Assembly (NCBI GenBank): GCA_020536535.1
Contig: JAHLWZ010000953.1
Span: 1 to 38,891 of the forward strand
Source: Pelomyxa schiedti
Lineage: Eukaryota > Evosea > Pelobiontida > Pelomyxidae
Length of the DNA stretch: 38,891 nt
Reading direction: 5' to 3'
In this document: positions 24,628 through 35,200 of the stretch, one piece after another
Layout: every line of letters starts with the position of its first letter
Numbering within the stretch: the first letter of the stretch is position 1
Translations under genes and position numbers: made by a program
The notes under the pieces: generated by a model
Database searches by the model: none
What the model was told of the DNA's origin: nothing
What the model saw: only the letters and a program-made list of their open reading frames with translations

Positions 24628-27600
24628 TTACATGTTGGAATGAGATATGACTGACTGTTGTATTTCGGCACTCAAAGTTTTCACGTTTCTCTTTACCTCC
24701 TCTGGAATTCCAGTTACACCTCCAGTCACCAACAGTGTGATGTCATTCACGGGTAAAGGCATACAACGAACTGTTTGATTTACCTTTTTGGAACGTGAGT
24801 GTGAGGGATGAAATATGTTTATTATGGGCCGGTTACCCTGAGACTTTGGTTTATTGCTGTAAGACCTGTCACTCCTGTCAGATTGTCATCCCAGTAAATT
24901 GCGCTAAGTGTTGTATTCAGCTGTTAAACAGTTAAAGTGGTAAATGATCTTCCTGGAAACCAACCTGCAGTGTTTTGGAAAGTGCAATTGCTCCGCTGTT
25001 GCCGAACTGGTGACCAGAAATGTCAAGCTCGGTTATCGACCTGTTGTGTGCCAGGGCCTGAATAAACGGTAGAATCGTTTTGCTCAGTTGCTGTGTGGTT
25101 TTTGGTCCTCCAACCATTTTTAGTGCTTGAGTGTTTAAGATTACTTCAGTTTGTGAAGTGGCAAGAAACGGTACATTCGAGAGGACAATCTGATGCCGCC
25201 AGTTTACACATAGCCTTAATCATTGCATCCCGCTTAGAAGCCTTACTTAAGCCGAAACAGGCATTTATATTCAAGAAATTCAAAGTTGTATTAATGAGGA
25301 GGCCCTCAACCAGAAGCGTGACTCCATCATCTCCCTACAATGTAATGTGAGTTTCCGGTGTATGATTCAGTAGATTTTACCATTTCAGTATCTGCAAGGT
25401 CAATGTGTGTCACTCCAGTAAGTTTTGGTGCTGTTCAAAAAGAATTAATTGTTTTGGCTCCCAGCCCACCACAGTATCCCCCTTTCCTTTTCTTAGAAAT
25501 GATGATTACCAATAGTATTTAGAAGCTGTGCACCAGATAGTGGGATAGAGTTGTTGGAAAAATTGAGGGTAAGGCGGCCGTCTTTAGGTGTAGCTTGCAA
25601 AATATCCTTCGTTACGTCACACCAGATTAAGATATGTGGTTGATACTTGAAGTACGGCATGGGAGCCTAATGAACCACTGAGATTAAGCTCTGTCAAGGT
25701 ACCCATGAGCTGTGTTATATTACTTGATTCTTCAACTTTTGAAACCTTCACTTTATTGTTTTGAGGTTTACAAAAAAAAGTTAGAAATAAACCAAAGGGA
25801 AGGTATCAAAGTTTTTTCACTCACAGGCACCAAGTTCCAATGTCGTAAGACTGCGGCATCCCTTGGCAATCGAGGAGAGTAGATTGAGTAGCTTTTGGCC
25901 TGTCACAGAAGTATACCCAACGTTCAGATATTTCAGGGCATGTTGCCCTGTAGCAATCCATTGCGATAGTAGGGTTATTGAATCACCAAAGCGGTTATGT
26001 GAGATATCAAGGTGACAAAGATGACAAGCTCCTCTCATCTAGAGTTTGACTCAGGATGTATTTCATTCCCCAGGGAGTAAATAACCTTCACCATGCTTGA
26101 TAATGAAGCTGCAAAGCTTGCCCAAGCTTTTGTATTTGAGCATGTGTTGGACATTTTGAGGGAGATGACGCCCTTAGAGGCCTGTGTTGAGATAATATAC
26201 AACCCGAGGGCAGTGAGAGCCTTATCTTCAAGATAATTATTCTCACTAATATCAATCGATTCTATGAGGCACTATTGAAACGGTCAAAAAATCGCAGTGA
26301 ATTCTTGGGTAAGTATACTTGCTGGTTGTTTGCCATCGATTCAAAAAGAGTTGTAAAGGACTTGTCAGATAGAGAAACATTGATCAGGGATAGTGATGTG
26401 AGAGTGTTATTGAGCTTCAGCATTTCTGACATTACAGTGATTGCTTTATCAACTCTTCGATCTTTCACAACAAGAGACAAAAAGTAGGAATTGTGCCTTA
26501 GAATATTAATACACATTGAACTTTCTTTTTATATTCTTACCACAGTGCTTGTAGAATGGGTACAAGATCTGATGTGGCCATAAGTGAAGCTCCAATGATA
26601 TTGGTTTCTTCCACTTCATCTGTTATGTGTAAGCGCCCATTCAAGGAGATAACTTGGTGCAACCAGAGAAAAATCTTGAAATGTCAAAGTTTCGGTTTGT
26701 TGAGTATAGATTCTCTATATCCCAGCACAATGACGAATTTACAGGAACACTGTGATAATTACACATTGCCTTGTATGTTCCGACAAAGCCACCACATATT
26801 GCCAACCCAGGGGCATCGATAGTTTCAATTCTTTAACAAATTAGTACTTCAGATGTGCTGGGGTTAAGATGTTGCCTTGACTCAGGAGTGATGTTCAGTT
26901 TAAATCGAAATTCTTCCGGAATACCAGAAAAATTGTACAGGAAAGCTCGTCGAATACAAAAAATGATTTCATCAGCTTGCTCTGTTTCGCCGGCAATTTC
27001 AAAAGTTTTGAAAACTAGTTTAACCTTGGAGGTAATTTGCAAGACATAATTCAAAATAGCAAAAATACTTCAGTAGGAGAATGACTGGTCAATTCCAGTA
27101 AATCCAGGGAGTGCCCCTCCTTGAGTAACTGTGCAAAAATTAATGGTACAAAAGGCAAAATTATTAAGAGTACTTTGCCACCCTTCTTCATAGTGAAAAT
27201 TCGGTTCATTCCAATGATGAGGATAACTTTTTTCACTTTTGACTTAGTTTTTGATATTGTAAGCCACCCAATATATGATGCCTCTTCTTGCCTCTGTGTC
27301 AGCATCTCTTTTACGTGCTCTTTTTTATACTTTAACAATAAAGTTCGCTAGTGAGTACAAACTTTGCTCTGCAGTAGCCAATGTAGACGCAAAGGACACT
27401 TTGCTGGAATATGAACCAAGGGCATCAAGCTTTTCCTCCAGTTCTATCTTTCGTTAGTAGGCACCAATTTTCATCAATAGCAGCACCTCTTCTATCTGAG
27501 GATATATGAGTCAGAAGTGCCACTTTGTGTTGTGAAAGCAGCATATGCAAAAGATGCAAATCTTTGACACTTACAACACAGAGATCAGAATCTGCAATAA

Positions 27601-29353
27601 TGTAAATGCATGTGGGAAAGGAAAAGTTATACCAATTACAAGGTTGGTTGAGGTGGTTGCTGCTGAAGCTAGAACTTGCTTGAAATAGCCATGCAATACA
27701 GGTGACTTCTCTGTAATGAAGGCATTTAAACATTGCATGAATGCCTCTTTTCCCTTAAAAGTCGTCCCGTTTGAGAGGTTCTGTAAGTCTTTCACATTAC
27801 TCCTTTAAAATAGGAAAAAAAAACTCAACCTGCAGAACTTTAGTAATAAGGATGAGATTTCTCCTAGTTTTTGCAGATGCAGCCTTTCCTTTTGGAAGGA
27901 GACCATACTGTTCCGGGGAAAAGATTGGTGGGTTAAAGTACCTGTATTATGCATTCATGTGTAAAAAAAAATAAAGAAAGAAAAAAGTACAAACCTCAGC
28001 ATTAAGAAACTACCAACGATTGGCAGGAAGTTTATCTCAGGGTAATGTTGTTTCGAAAGTTCTGAGAAAAAAAGAGCAATTATCCTTGCTGTTGGTCAGA
28101 GGAAAGTAACCACTGGGTTTGATACTTTATTCCTGGGGGCATTTTGTCAACATTTGATGTGGAAGTTAATTTTGACAAGAACGTGTCAATTTTGGCAGTG
28201 AGGAGGCCCTTGTTTGTTTCAATTTCTTCAGAATTTTCGACTTTACTGATTATAACACATAAAAAACCAGCTTTCAAAAAAAAAAAAAAAAACACACCTG
28301 GGGTCAACTTCGTATGACAATTTTCTTTCAGTTATGCATATCTCATGTAAAATTGGGCCAAGCATGTCATTAAGGTATTTGCTTCCCACCTTTCCTGTTC
28401 AGCATAAATAGTCCGTTGTGAGGAAAGATTTCAAACTTAGATAAGACTTGATAATTTTCGTGGCAATAGAATTTTCTCTAAACAATGAACCAGGTTCAGA
28501 GGCGGCATGTTGCTCAAACTCTGCTTGAATGAAATAACGTACAAATCTAAAAATAAATCAGGATCCTCTATGCTTTTACAAAGATACGGTAGTGTTGTCG
28601 ATCTGGCAAAAGTCATGGTCAACAAAGAATCAGCAATATCCTCCCACTGGTCCTTATTTTCACAAAGATTAAAAAACTCAGGCAGGACGCTTGAGGTGAC
28701 ATATTGCAGAGTCAGAAGCAGAAAATAATACATAAAATAAAGAATTGGAGGGTAAAAAGTTCTAAATAACAACAATTTTGAAGGAAACCGAAATCGAAAA
28801 CGAAAGCAGACGAAGAAGTTGGGCACCTCGGGCAATTACTGATGAAAAAGTGGAATATTTCCTGCAGCAAGTCGCTCTCCCTGGGGCTGTACATCAAGTT
28901 CCCCTGTTGGTGCTTGTCCACCGTGGTGTCAGGCACCGTCGACGTCCTCGTGGGCTGATAGAACACCACCGTCCTCCGCTTGTTGCTCCTCTCCTCCGCG
29001 TGCGTTGTCGTCCCTGACCCTCCCCCAGTCGATCCAACAGGAGAAGAAGACGACGACGCCGAGGCCGAGGCCGATGCTGATGCTGATGTTGATGTTGATG
29101 CTGATGCCGACGCCGATGAAGATGACGAAGTGGTGGAGGGCGATGGCGTGGGGGTGGAGGAAGAAGCTGGGGGGTGGGGGTGCAGCGTAATTGTGGGAGG
29201 CGACATCAGCACCGACGGGGCCGTCGGCGAGGGCGTCGCGGGCGGAGACAGGACCGAGGAGTACGACGTCGGCGACGCAGACGACGACATTGACGAAGAC
29301 GAGGAAAACGACGACGACACGGGGTGAAGAATGGGAGTGCTGGGGCTCGACAT
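24628..29353 (-). CDS. RasGAP - PH - leucine-rich-repeat (CARMIL-like) fusion protein
   Basis: The ATG at 29353 starts a roughly 115-residue Ser/Ala/Thr-rich disordered segment. A RasGAP domain follows (about 28840-27470): LPFVRYFIQAEFEQHAASEP, arginine-finger block GSLFRENSIATKI, KYLNDMLGPILHEI with EVDP, RYFNPPIFSPEQYGLL, LILITKVLQNLSNGTTF and GKEAFMQCLNAFI. This domain speeds GTP hydrolysis on Ras. A PH-like region (27340-26840; SYIGWLTISKTKSKVKKVIL and ADEIIFCIRRAFLYNF) leads into many LRRs (26516-24900; CHLCHLDISHNRFGDS). The end, RCMPLPVNDI, resembles the segment after CARMIL LRRs, with stop at 24628-24630. CARMIL proteins regulate actin capping at the membrane, so it may couple Ras shut-off to actin. 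Introns are short; a 41-nt one at 28552-28592 was needed to keep the RasGAP frame. The C-terminal boundary is uncertain. Confidence 0.8.
29060..29125 (-). repeat. GATGCT/GATGTT hexamer repeat coding Ala-Ser/Thr-Ser
   Basis: Tandem GATGCT-like hexamers on the plus strand encode alternating Ser-Ala and Ser-Thr on the minus strand in the disordered N-terminus of the RasGAP protein. The same array also reads as a long Asp/Ala frame on the plus strand, which is not a gene. Confidence 0.8.
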
Positions 29354-29710
29354 CTGTTTTCTCTTGTATCGTTTCTATGGGGGGAGAACCACGAGCCGCC
29401 GCGCGCTGTGTTTTGTGTTGTTGTTTCTTTTGTGTTGAGGCTGTGCTTCTTTTCCTTTGGCTGTTCAAAAATGGGGAGTTATTTTCACCGATACGCGAAA
29501 AACCCTAAACAAAGCAAAATACCGGTTTTCGCCTAACAACATTCCGCACGCATTTGATGGAGTTCCACGGTTTGTGGCTCCGTTGCAATAAAGGGCTATT
29601 GATTGTTCAGCTTATTCGTGCTCTTCGTACATAGGTACAAAAAAAAAGGGTCTACGCTGTACAGTATTCCTCAGACTTGGAAAAAAAGTCATAACGGCTA
29701 GCTGGTGTGG
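29354..29710. other. intergenic region between the GPCR and RasGAP genes
   Basis: Both neighbours are on the minus strand, so this should hold the RasGAP gene's promoter and the 3' end of the GPCR transcript. No motif, RNA gene or coding exon is apparent. Confidence 0.35.
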
Positions 29711-31037
29711 CTACCCAAAGGTTTGATAGTCTGGCTTCTTTTGCACGTGGGTTATCCCTTTTTTGCGGCACTGTGTGCAGGTAATGAGGTCAATGTATGA
29801 GGTTCGGCAGGAATCGTTGAAGAGCACAAATAGTAAGAACATAACTGTGCCTTGCGAGGCATCGGTCATGGTCATTAAGCAGATGTACCCATAGGAGCAG
29901 AAAAAATCCCCGATATCATCACTCACAAATTCATCAAAGCGGTAGATAACCCCGGGCAGCCTCAGAATAATGAAGCATATTGGCACTAATGAGAGTTTGA
30001 TAAGTAATGCACGTGACGCCAATAATCGTGACAGTGGCTATTTGAGATGTTAGTCTCTAGTTAAAAAAAGTACTATAAAGTTGGTTGTAGGTGCCCGCCT
30101 AGTTAAAGACCTCATAACGTGCACGTGTAGTTCTATGAAGACGCAGCAGAAGAAACATCGTTAGTATCCACACAATGAAAGCAAACACCATGTTCAGGAT
30201 CAGTGGCAAGTAGTAGCTCATACGCCACTTGTAAGCAGTAAAGGGAATGAAGCACCAGGGTGCATCACCGCTCTCACCTTCAACTCCAAAGCCCATGATT
30301 ACAATACAAAGAACAGCAGGTACACCCCAGCTAATAATATGGAAGAAAACTACCATGACCTGCAGTAAGGTGTCATATGGAGAAAACTAAGGTCATAGAA
30401 ACCTCAGTCTTCCTTGTGTTAATTGAGTCGTACGCGCGGTTCGAGTTTGTTTGAAATGAATATAACCGGTAAACGTGCACAAAAACATAAAATCCAACAC
30501 AGCTTGTCCAAAAAAATGAGCTTACAGCTACATAAATGCCTTCATGATGTCAAAAGTAAAGAACGGACTTTTTATGCACACCAAAAACTGCAAAGAGGGA
30601 ACACCAGGGAGTATCATAAGTAAGTGGCTGTATCATAACCGTACAAAAGAACAATCCTTGAACTGCTCAAAAATAAGTGATGATTTCACCTTTTTTTTTG
30701 TGTTTTAAAATGCATCAAGATCATAGCACACGCATGTCAATAAAGCTGAGGCACGTAACTAAAGCCCGAGGAGGTGACCTCAACCGCTTAAATAGTATAT
30801 AGGACAAGAAAACGAGGAATCCACCCTACTTCGAGTATGTTGTTGTGAAAAAAATCGCCGGTGATCACTAGAGACACGCACAATAGCAGAAAGAAGTCCA
30901 GAAAAGAATGCAGTGTAATTAATTGCCGGGCCCTCCAAAGAGCACGACGGTTGCGCCCCAGAAGAGTCTGACACAAGGGACGACACCCAAGACCCAGACG
31001 AAGACGACGACACCAATCCCGGGCTACCGTCACTCAT
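29711..31037 (-). CDS. seven-transmembrane receptor, cAMP-receptor-like GPCR
   Basis: The start MSDGSPGLV opens a Ser-rich, Cys-containing extracellular N-terminus followed by a hydrophobic TM1-like stretch. Recognisable later parts are TM3 (SSFFWTSCVGFYVFVHVYRL), TM4 (VVFFHIISWGVPAVLCIVIM), the extracellular loop with DAPWCFIP, TM5 (YYLPLILNMVFAFIVWILTM), TM6 (LIKLSLVPICFIILRLPGVI) and TM7 (GTVMFLLFVLFND). The WGVPA helix and WCFI loop are typical of class E cAMP/CRL receptors and the related secretin/frizzled set of protists. It probably signals through a heterotrimeric G protein. The ligand is unknown. Exons between about 30900 and 30590 (TM1-TM2) are not resolved. The gene starts 186 bp downstream of the repair-protein stop. 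Confidence 0.75.
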
Positions 31038-31222
31038 CCCCCCACCCGTTTCCTTTTTTTTTTTTTTTTTTGCCCAGGTCCCACTTCGTGTAAAGCAGAA
31101 CGACGATCAGTCGCGCAAAAGATACGGAAACAAACCAAGTTGGGGCACAAGAGGCCTGTTTTTTTGCACCAAAACACAGACGGTGTGTGGTTCGATACGC
31201 AACCTTGGAGCAATACCTGGAT

Positions 31223-32284
31223 CTAAGAGGATTTCGAGGCATAGAATCTGATGCTGCAGTCTCTGAGGAGCGCGACCGGGTGGGCGTCGTAATTAGCCTT
31301 GTCGGCGGCACTCCAAGAGTCCCCCACGACCACGCCAAGGAGGGCGTGCGGGGGCCCAGAGTCCGCCCCGGTCTTGCTCACCTTCCTGGACCCGAACATC
31401 CTCAGGGCCCGGCCCAGCGCGTTGGCCTCCCCATACACCCCCCGGTCCAGTGCCTTGTCCCACCCATTGCTTGGCGTCGGTATCCCTGTTGTTGCTGCAC
31501 CAGATGCGGCGGCAGTAGTGGTCGTGGTAGTTGTGGCTGTTGTTGACGCTGCTGCTGCTGTTGTTGCTGTGTCTGTGGTTGTGGCTTTTGGTGATGTGGG
31601 TGTGGGCTTGGATTTAGGTGCTTTTGTTTTTGGTGTGGGTGATGAGCTGTTGACCAGGAGGGTGAGGAGCTGGGCGTGGATGGCGAGGGCGTCCTCGACT
31701 GTGACCGGGAAGTTGGGGCACCTGAGGTGCACCCCAGTGCGCACAAGAGTCTTCGTGGAATCAGGCTGGGGCCCCCCGCTCGTCAGCAGCACTCGTTCCG
31801 GGCCTCGATTCAGCACGTGGTTGCAGGCGGACTGCGGGCGGGTATAAAGTTAGTGTTGGCCGTGGGTGTGTGGGGATGGTGAATTTCTAAATTATTAGAG
31901 TTGGGGGCACCAGCTAACCTGCAGCAGTTGGGCGACGGCGAGGACGTGGTCGCCGAGAGGTTGGGTGTGTATGTAGTCGAAATCCACGTATAGATTGAAT
32001 TGTGGGACAGTTGCAATCTCGGAGATGTACTTGAGGCTTGTGTCGTGGGCGAAAACCTGTGTGTCATTCAGGGGAAGACAAAGATTTTTTTTTAAAAAAA
32101 ACAAGTACCGTGTAGAACTCATCAAGGCGCTTCTCATTCACATAAATGAACCGGGCAGAAGAACCACCCACAGCCATTTGTAAGTGGCTTATAGGGCGAG
32201 AGCGGCTATAGTGATAGCAATGATGTGTAGTTAGCCAACCAGAAAGGGACTCAGTAGGCACAGTGCTTGGCGGGGATGTTGGAA
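31223..32284 (-). other. archaeo-eukaryotic primase (AEP) domain at the C-terminus of the repair protein
   Basis: Motif I is NLYVDFDYI (about 31984), motif II RTGVHLRCP (about 31729), and motif III WDKALDRGVY (about 31447) followed by ALRMFGSRK and LLRDCSIRF. This arrangement belongs to the eukaryotic PrimPol / large-DNA-virus clade of AEPs. A ~60-residue Thr/Ala/Pro/Lys-rich insert lies between motifs II and III. The protein ends 11 residues after the start of DCSIR, so no zinc-ribbon or helicase follows. Confidence 0.75.
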
Positions 32285-35200
32285 CTAGTGAAATGTTAAT
32301 ACAATGCCCAAACATTTGAAAGTGGTGAAAAATTAGTGACCTGTGGATGGGCTATATGGCTGCAAGCGGATTGCGGTTGGGCATTCTTCAAACCGGGACA
32401 TCATGGCAAACAGGTCTTTGAACGGCACAGAGTGTTTGCCTCTGGAGTGGAACATCCCTGCTGCATCCTGATTTGAACATACGAGTTCAATAACAACTGA
32501 CTTGTAGGAATGACTCTTTGCCTCTTGCAGATAAGTGGTATAATCTTTCAGTTGCAAGTTTGTATTATCAACCACTACGATTTGTGCGTTTGACTGTAAG
32601 GCCGCTGTAAATTGTGCATGACAGTGCTCATGAGCAGCAGCTATTCGCTCGATAGAGAAAGACTCTGCGTATAGACGATTTCTAGTAGCCTCTTGTGCAG
32701 CGGCATCACCGTCATAGAATCCAAGCTGCTTCAGCTTGCGCTTAGGCAGATTTCCACCAGTTTCAAAAAAGGAATCAGCACTACAAATAGCGACATCTTC
32801 CTCACCCGAACGGGAGCAAAGAAGAGAAGTAAGATGGGACTTGCCACTTCCAGGTAAACCACGCATTATAATAACAACAGTGTCACCACAGCACCCCATC
32901 ATTAGGGAATCAATGATCTCTCTTGCCATTGAACGCTCCCCAGTGCACTCATTGGGGCTCCATTGAATACCGTCAGCTGTCACCATACCATCCACAGCAC
33001 CGGCGCCAAGATCATCTGGACTCTCACTTACAAATTTCAGCCGCCGGTAACTTGATGCTTCAGTAACGCGTTGAAATTCATCTTCCTTCGTTTTTCCCTT
33101 GTCTTTGTTGCCCTTGGCTTTTTTACTCTCCTCATCAAGATCAGCTGCACTTGAGACAATACGAAATTTTTCTGTTGTACTCTGCTGTTCCTGTAAATTG
33201 GCACGAACAGTATTCCAGTTCTTTGGGAGAGTTACAATCAATTGTCTGTTTGGCTCTCGCCCCTCACTGTATGCCTCTAGTCCATGTTTCTCTGCATATT
33301 GGTGTATCATATATCTTTCAGTGCTTGTTAATTCACCCCGTTTAAAGCGCAAATGTTCTCCAGGGTTTCCAAATTCTATGAGCTCATTGATCTTAGCAAG
33401 GGCTTTTTTGGGGATCTGAAGGCATGTATCCTGAGGGCACTTCACAAGGACACCAATTTTTCCTTCCAGTTTGATGCACAAAGGGTTGTCTGGCTTAAAT
33501 TGAGACACAGGTGAAGCATTGATGAGTGTATTTGAGTAGTCCGAAGCAGTTCCAGATGATGTGGAGATGGTTATGTGGGGCCAACTAGAGCAGTGACTGA
33601 AAATATTTGCTAAATCTGGAATAGTTTCTTCACTTGCTTCCTCTGTTTCATTGCTTGCATCTTCATCTCCAGTCTCATCAGTGTCATCTTCACTTTCATT
33701 CTCGCTACTATCCTCAACTGCTGTGGACTTGTCACCATTTTCGTCTGTATCACTGTCGCTCCCTTCATTGTCCTCATCAGAGAGGGTATCAGGACTTGCT
33801 GCACTCTTGGCAATTGGCTCTATGTGTGCCAACAACTCCACCAATACAGCTTGGCCCTGTGAATCGTGCACCTCGCTGGTGACCCTGAGTTGGCATTGAA
33901 TGCCTACAGGCAGTTTTTCCAACCATTGACTGTCAGGCTTCCAACTAAGTGTAACATGGTCTGCAGCAACATTTTTGTGTAGAGGTGGAAAGGTGGAGAG
34001 CAATATTTGTCTAGATTCCTCAGAGAGGAATATTCCGGCATACTCAACAACGACAGCTTCGAGAGCGACAAATTCTTGTTGCTCCTGTTGGGAAGAGGAA
34101 GGTGGCGACGAGCGAGGGTTTACATACTCCCGCTGATGCCGCTGTGAAGTGGGTAATATGTGAGAATTCAGCACACTGATTACTCTTTCTAGGGTAGGGG
34201 TAGAACAGAAAGCATCATATAATTCCTGGTTGTGAAACAATTCATTAGTTCAAATTATTACCCTTTTCAAGGGAAAAACCAACAAAACGGCAGCATCAGA
34301 GGCAGCGTAATTTAGTTGTGCTTGGGTGAGGGGCCGTTGCTCCCAGTTGGATGCTTGCAGAGCTTTAGCTTTAGACATAGTCTTTCCCAAAAATTGTTGT
34401 GCAACGTAACCCAATGATACCTTGTCCCGGGTTTGCATTGACACATGGGCTGCAATAACTTGAAAATCGAGAACAGGTGTCACAGAGCACTCAAAGCCCA
34501 GTCGCGGTATATCCTCTCTCAATCCAAACCCAAGTTTCAATACACTTGCATTAGCAAGCAATTTCTCTATGCAGTCAGTAATTTTAGGCCCAAGAGAATG
34601 CATATCAATCACAAAGACGAAATAGCGGAAGGCTATTTGCATGATAGAGGCCCGATGTTGCTTTCGGGTAATAAGTACGTTGTGCGCTGGGGTTGAGCCA
34701 TAATCTTCTGGCAGCCATTCAGCATCGAGCCCAACTACAGTGGCGTGGGTGCTGCACTCACTCAACTTGCTACAACTAAACAGGTGTTAGAGTGCTTGGA
34801 CAGGAAATGGAATTTCACCTTTCTCTGTTATCTTCAGTTACAAAAACTACCTCCTGTGAAAGAACAAATGTAGAGGTGTGTGATGCAGACACGTCAATTA
34901 GCTTTTGCAAGTCTTGCCGGAAATTGGTACTGCTCACACTAAGCATAGAAGACATCTGCTTAATTGTCTCTGCCGCACTAGTGTGGTGCACAAATATGCC
35001 TCCACCAGCCTCCCAGGCATTTTCTTGCTCTGGGTTATCGTCAATCAGCACATGGAGTGGACCAGAGTACCTGGACTTTTCGCTTGTGGCACATGTTATC
35101 ACTGAAATAGTACCCCCAAGATGTTGGGTACACCAACTCTTCTTTTGTAATGCCACTTTTTTACCAAACTTTCCAGAGGGTCCACCTGTTAGAATGCATA

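Noticed and set aside
28980-29327. Plus-strand Asp/Ala/Glu-rich frame at the RasGAP N-terminus
   Set aside because: It is the reverse-strand reading of the Ser-Ala codon repeat and has no domain or splice context.
31223-32284. Integrated viral fragment carrying the primase
   Set aside because: The domain is split by ordinary short introns and joined to cellular repair domains, and no other viral gene (capsid, packaging ATPase, helicase) lies nearby.
31223-32315. AEP primase as a separate gene starting at the ATG at 32315
   Set aside because: That ATG lies inside the proposed 56-nt intron. Splicing joins kinase and primase in phase, and the nine-exon total closes exactly, so one gene is the simpler reading. 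Only transcripts can settle it.
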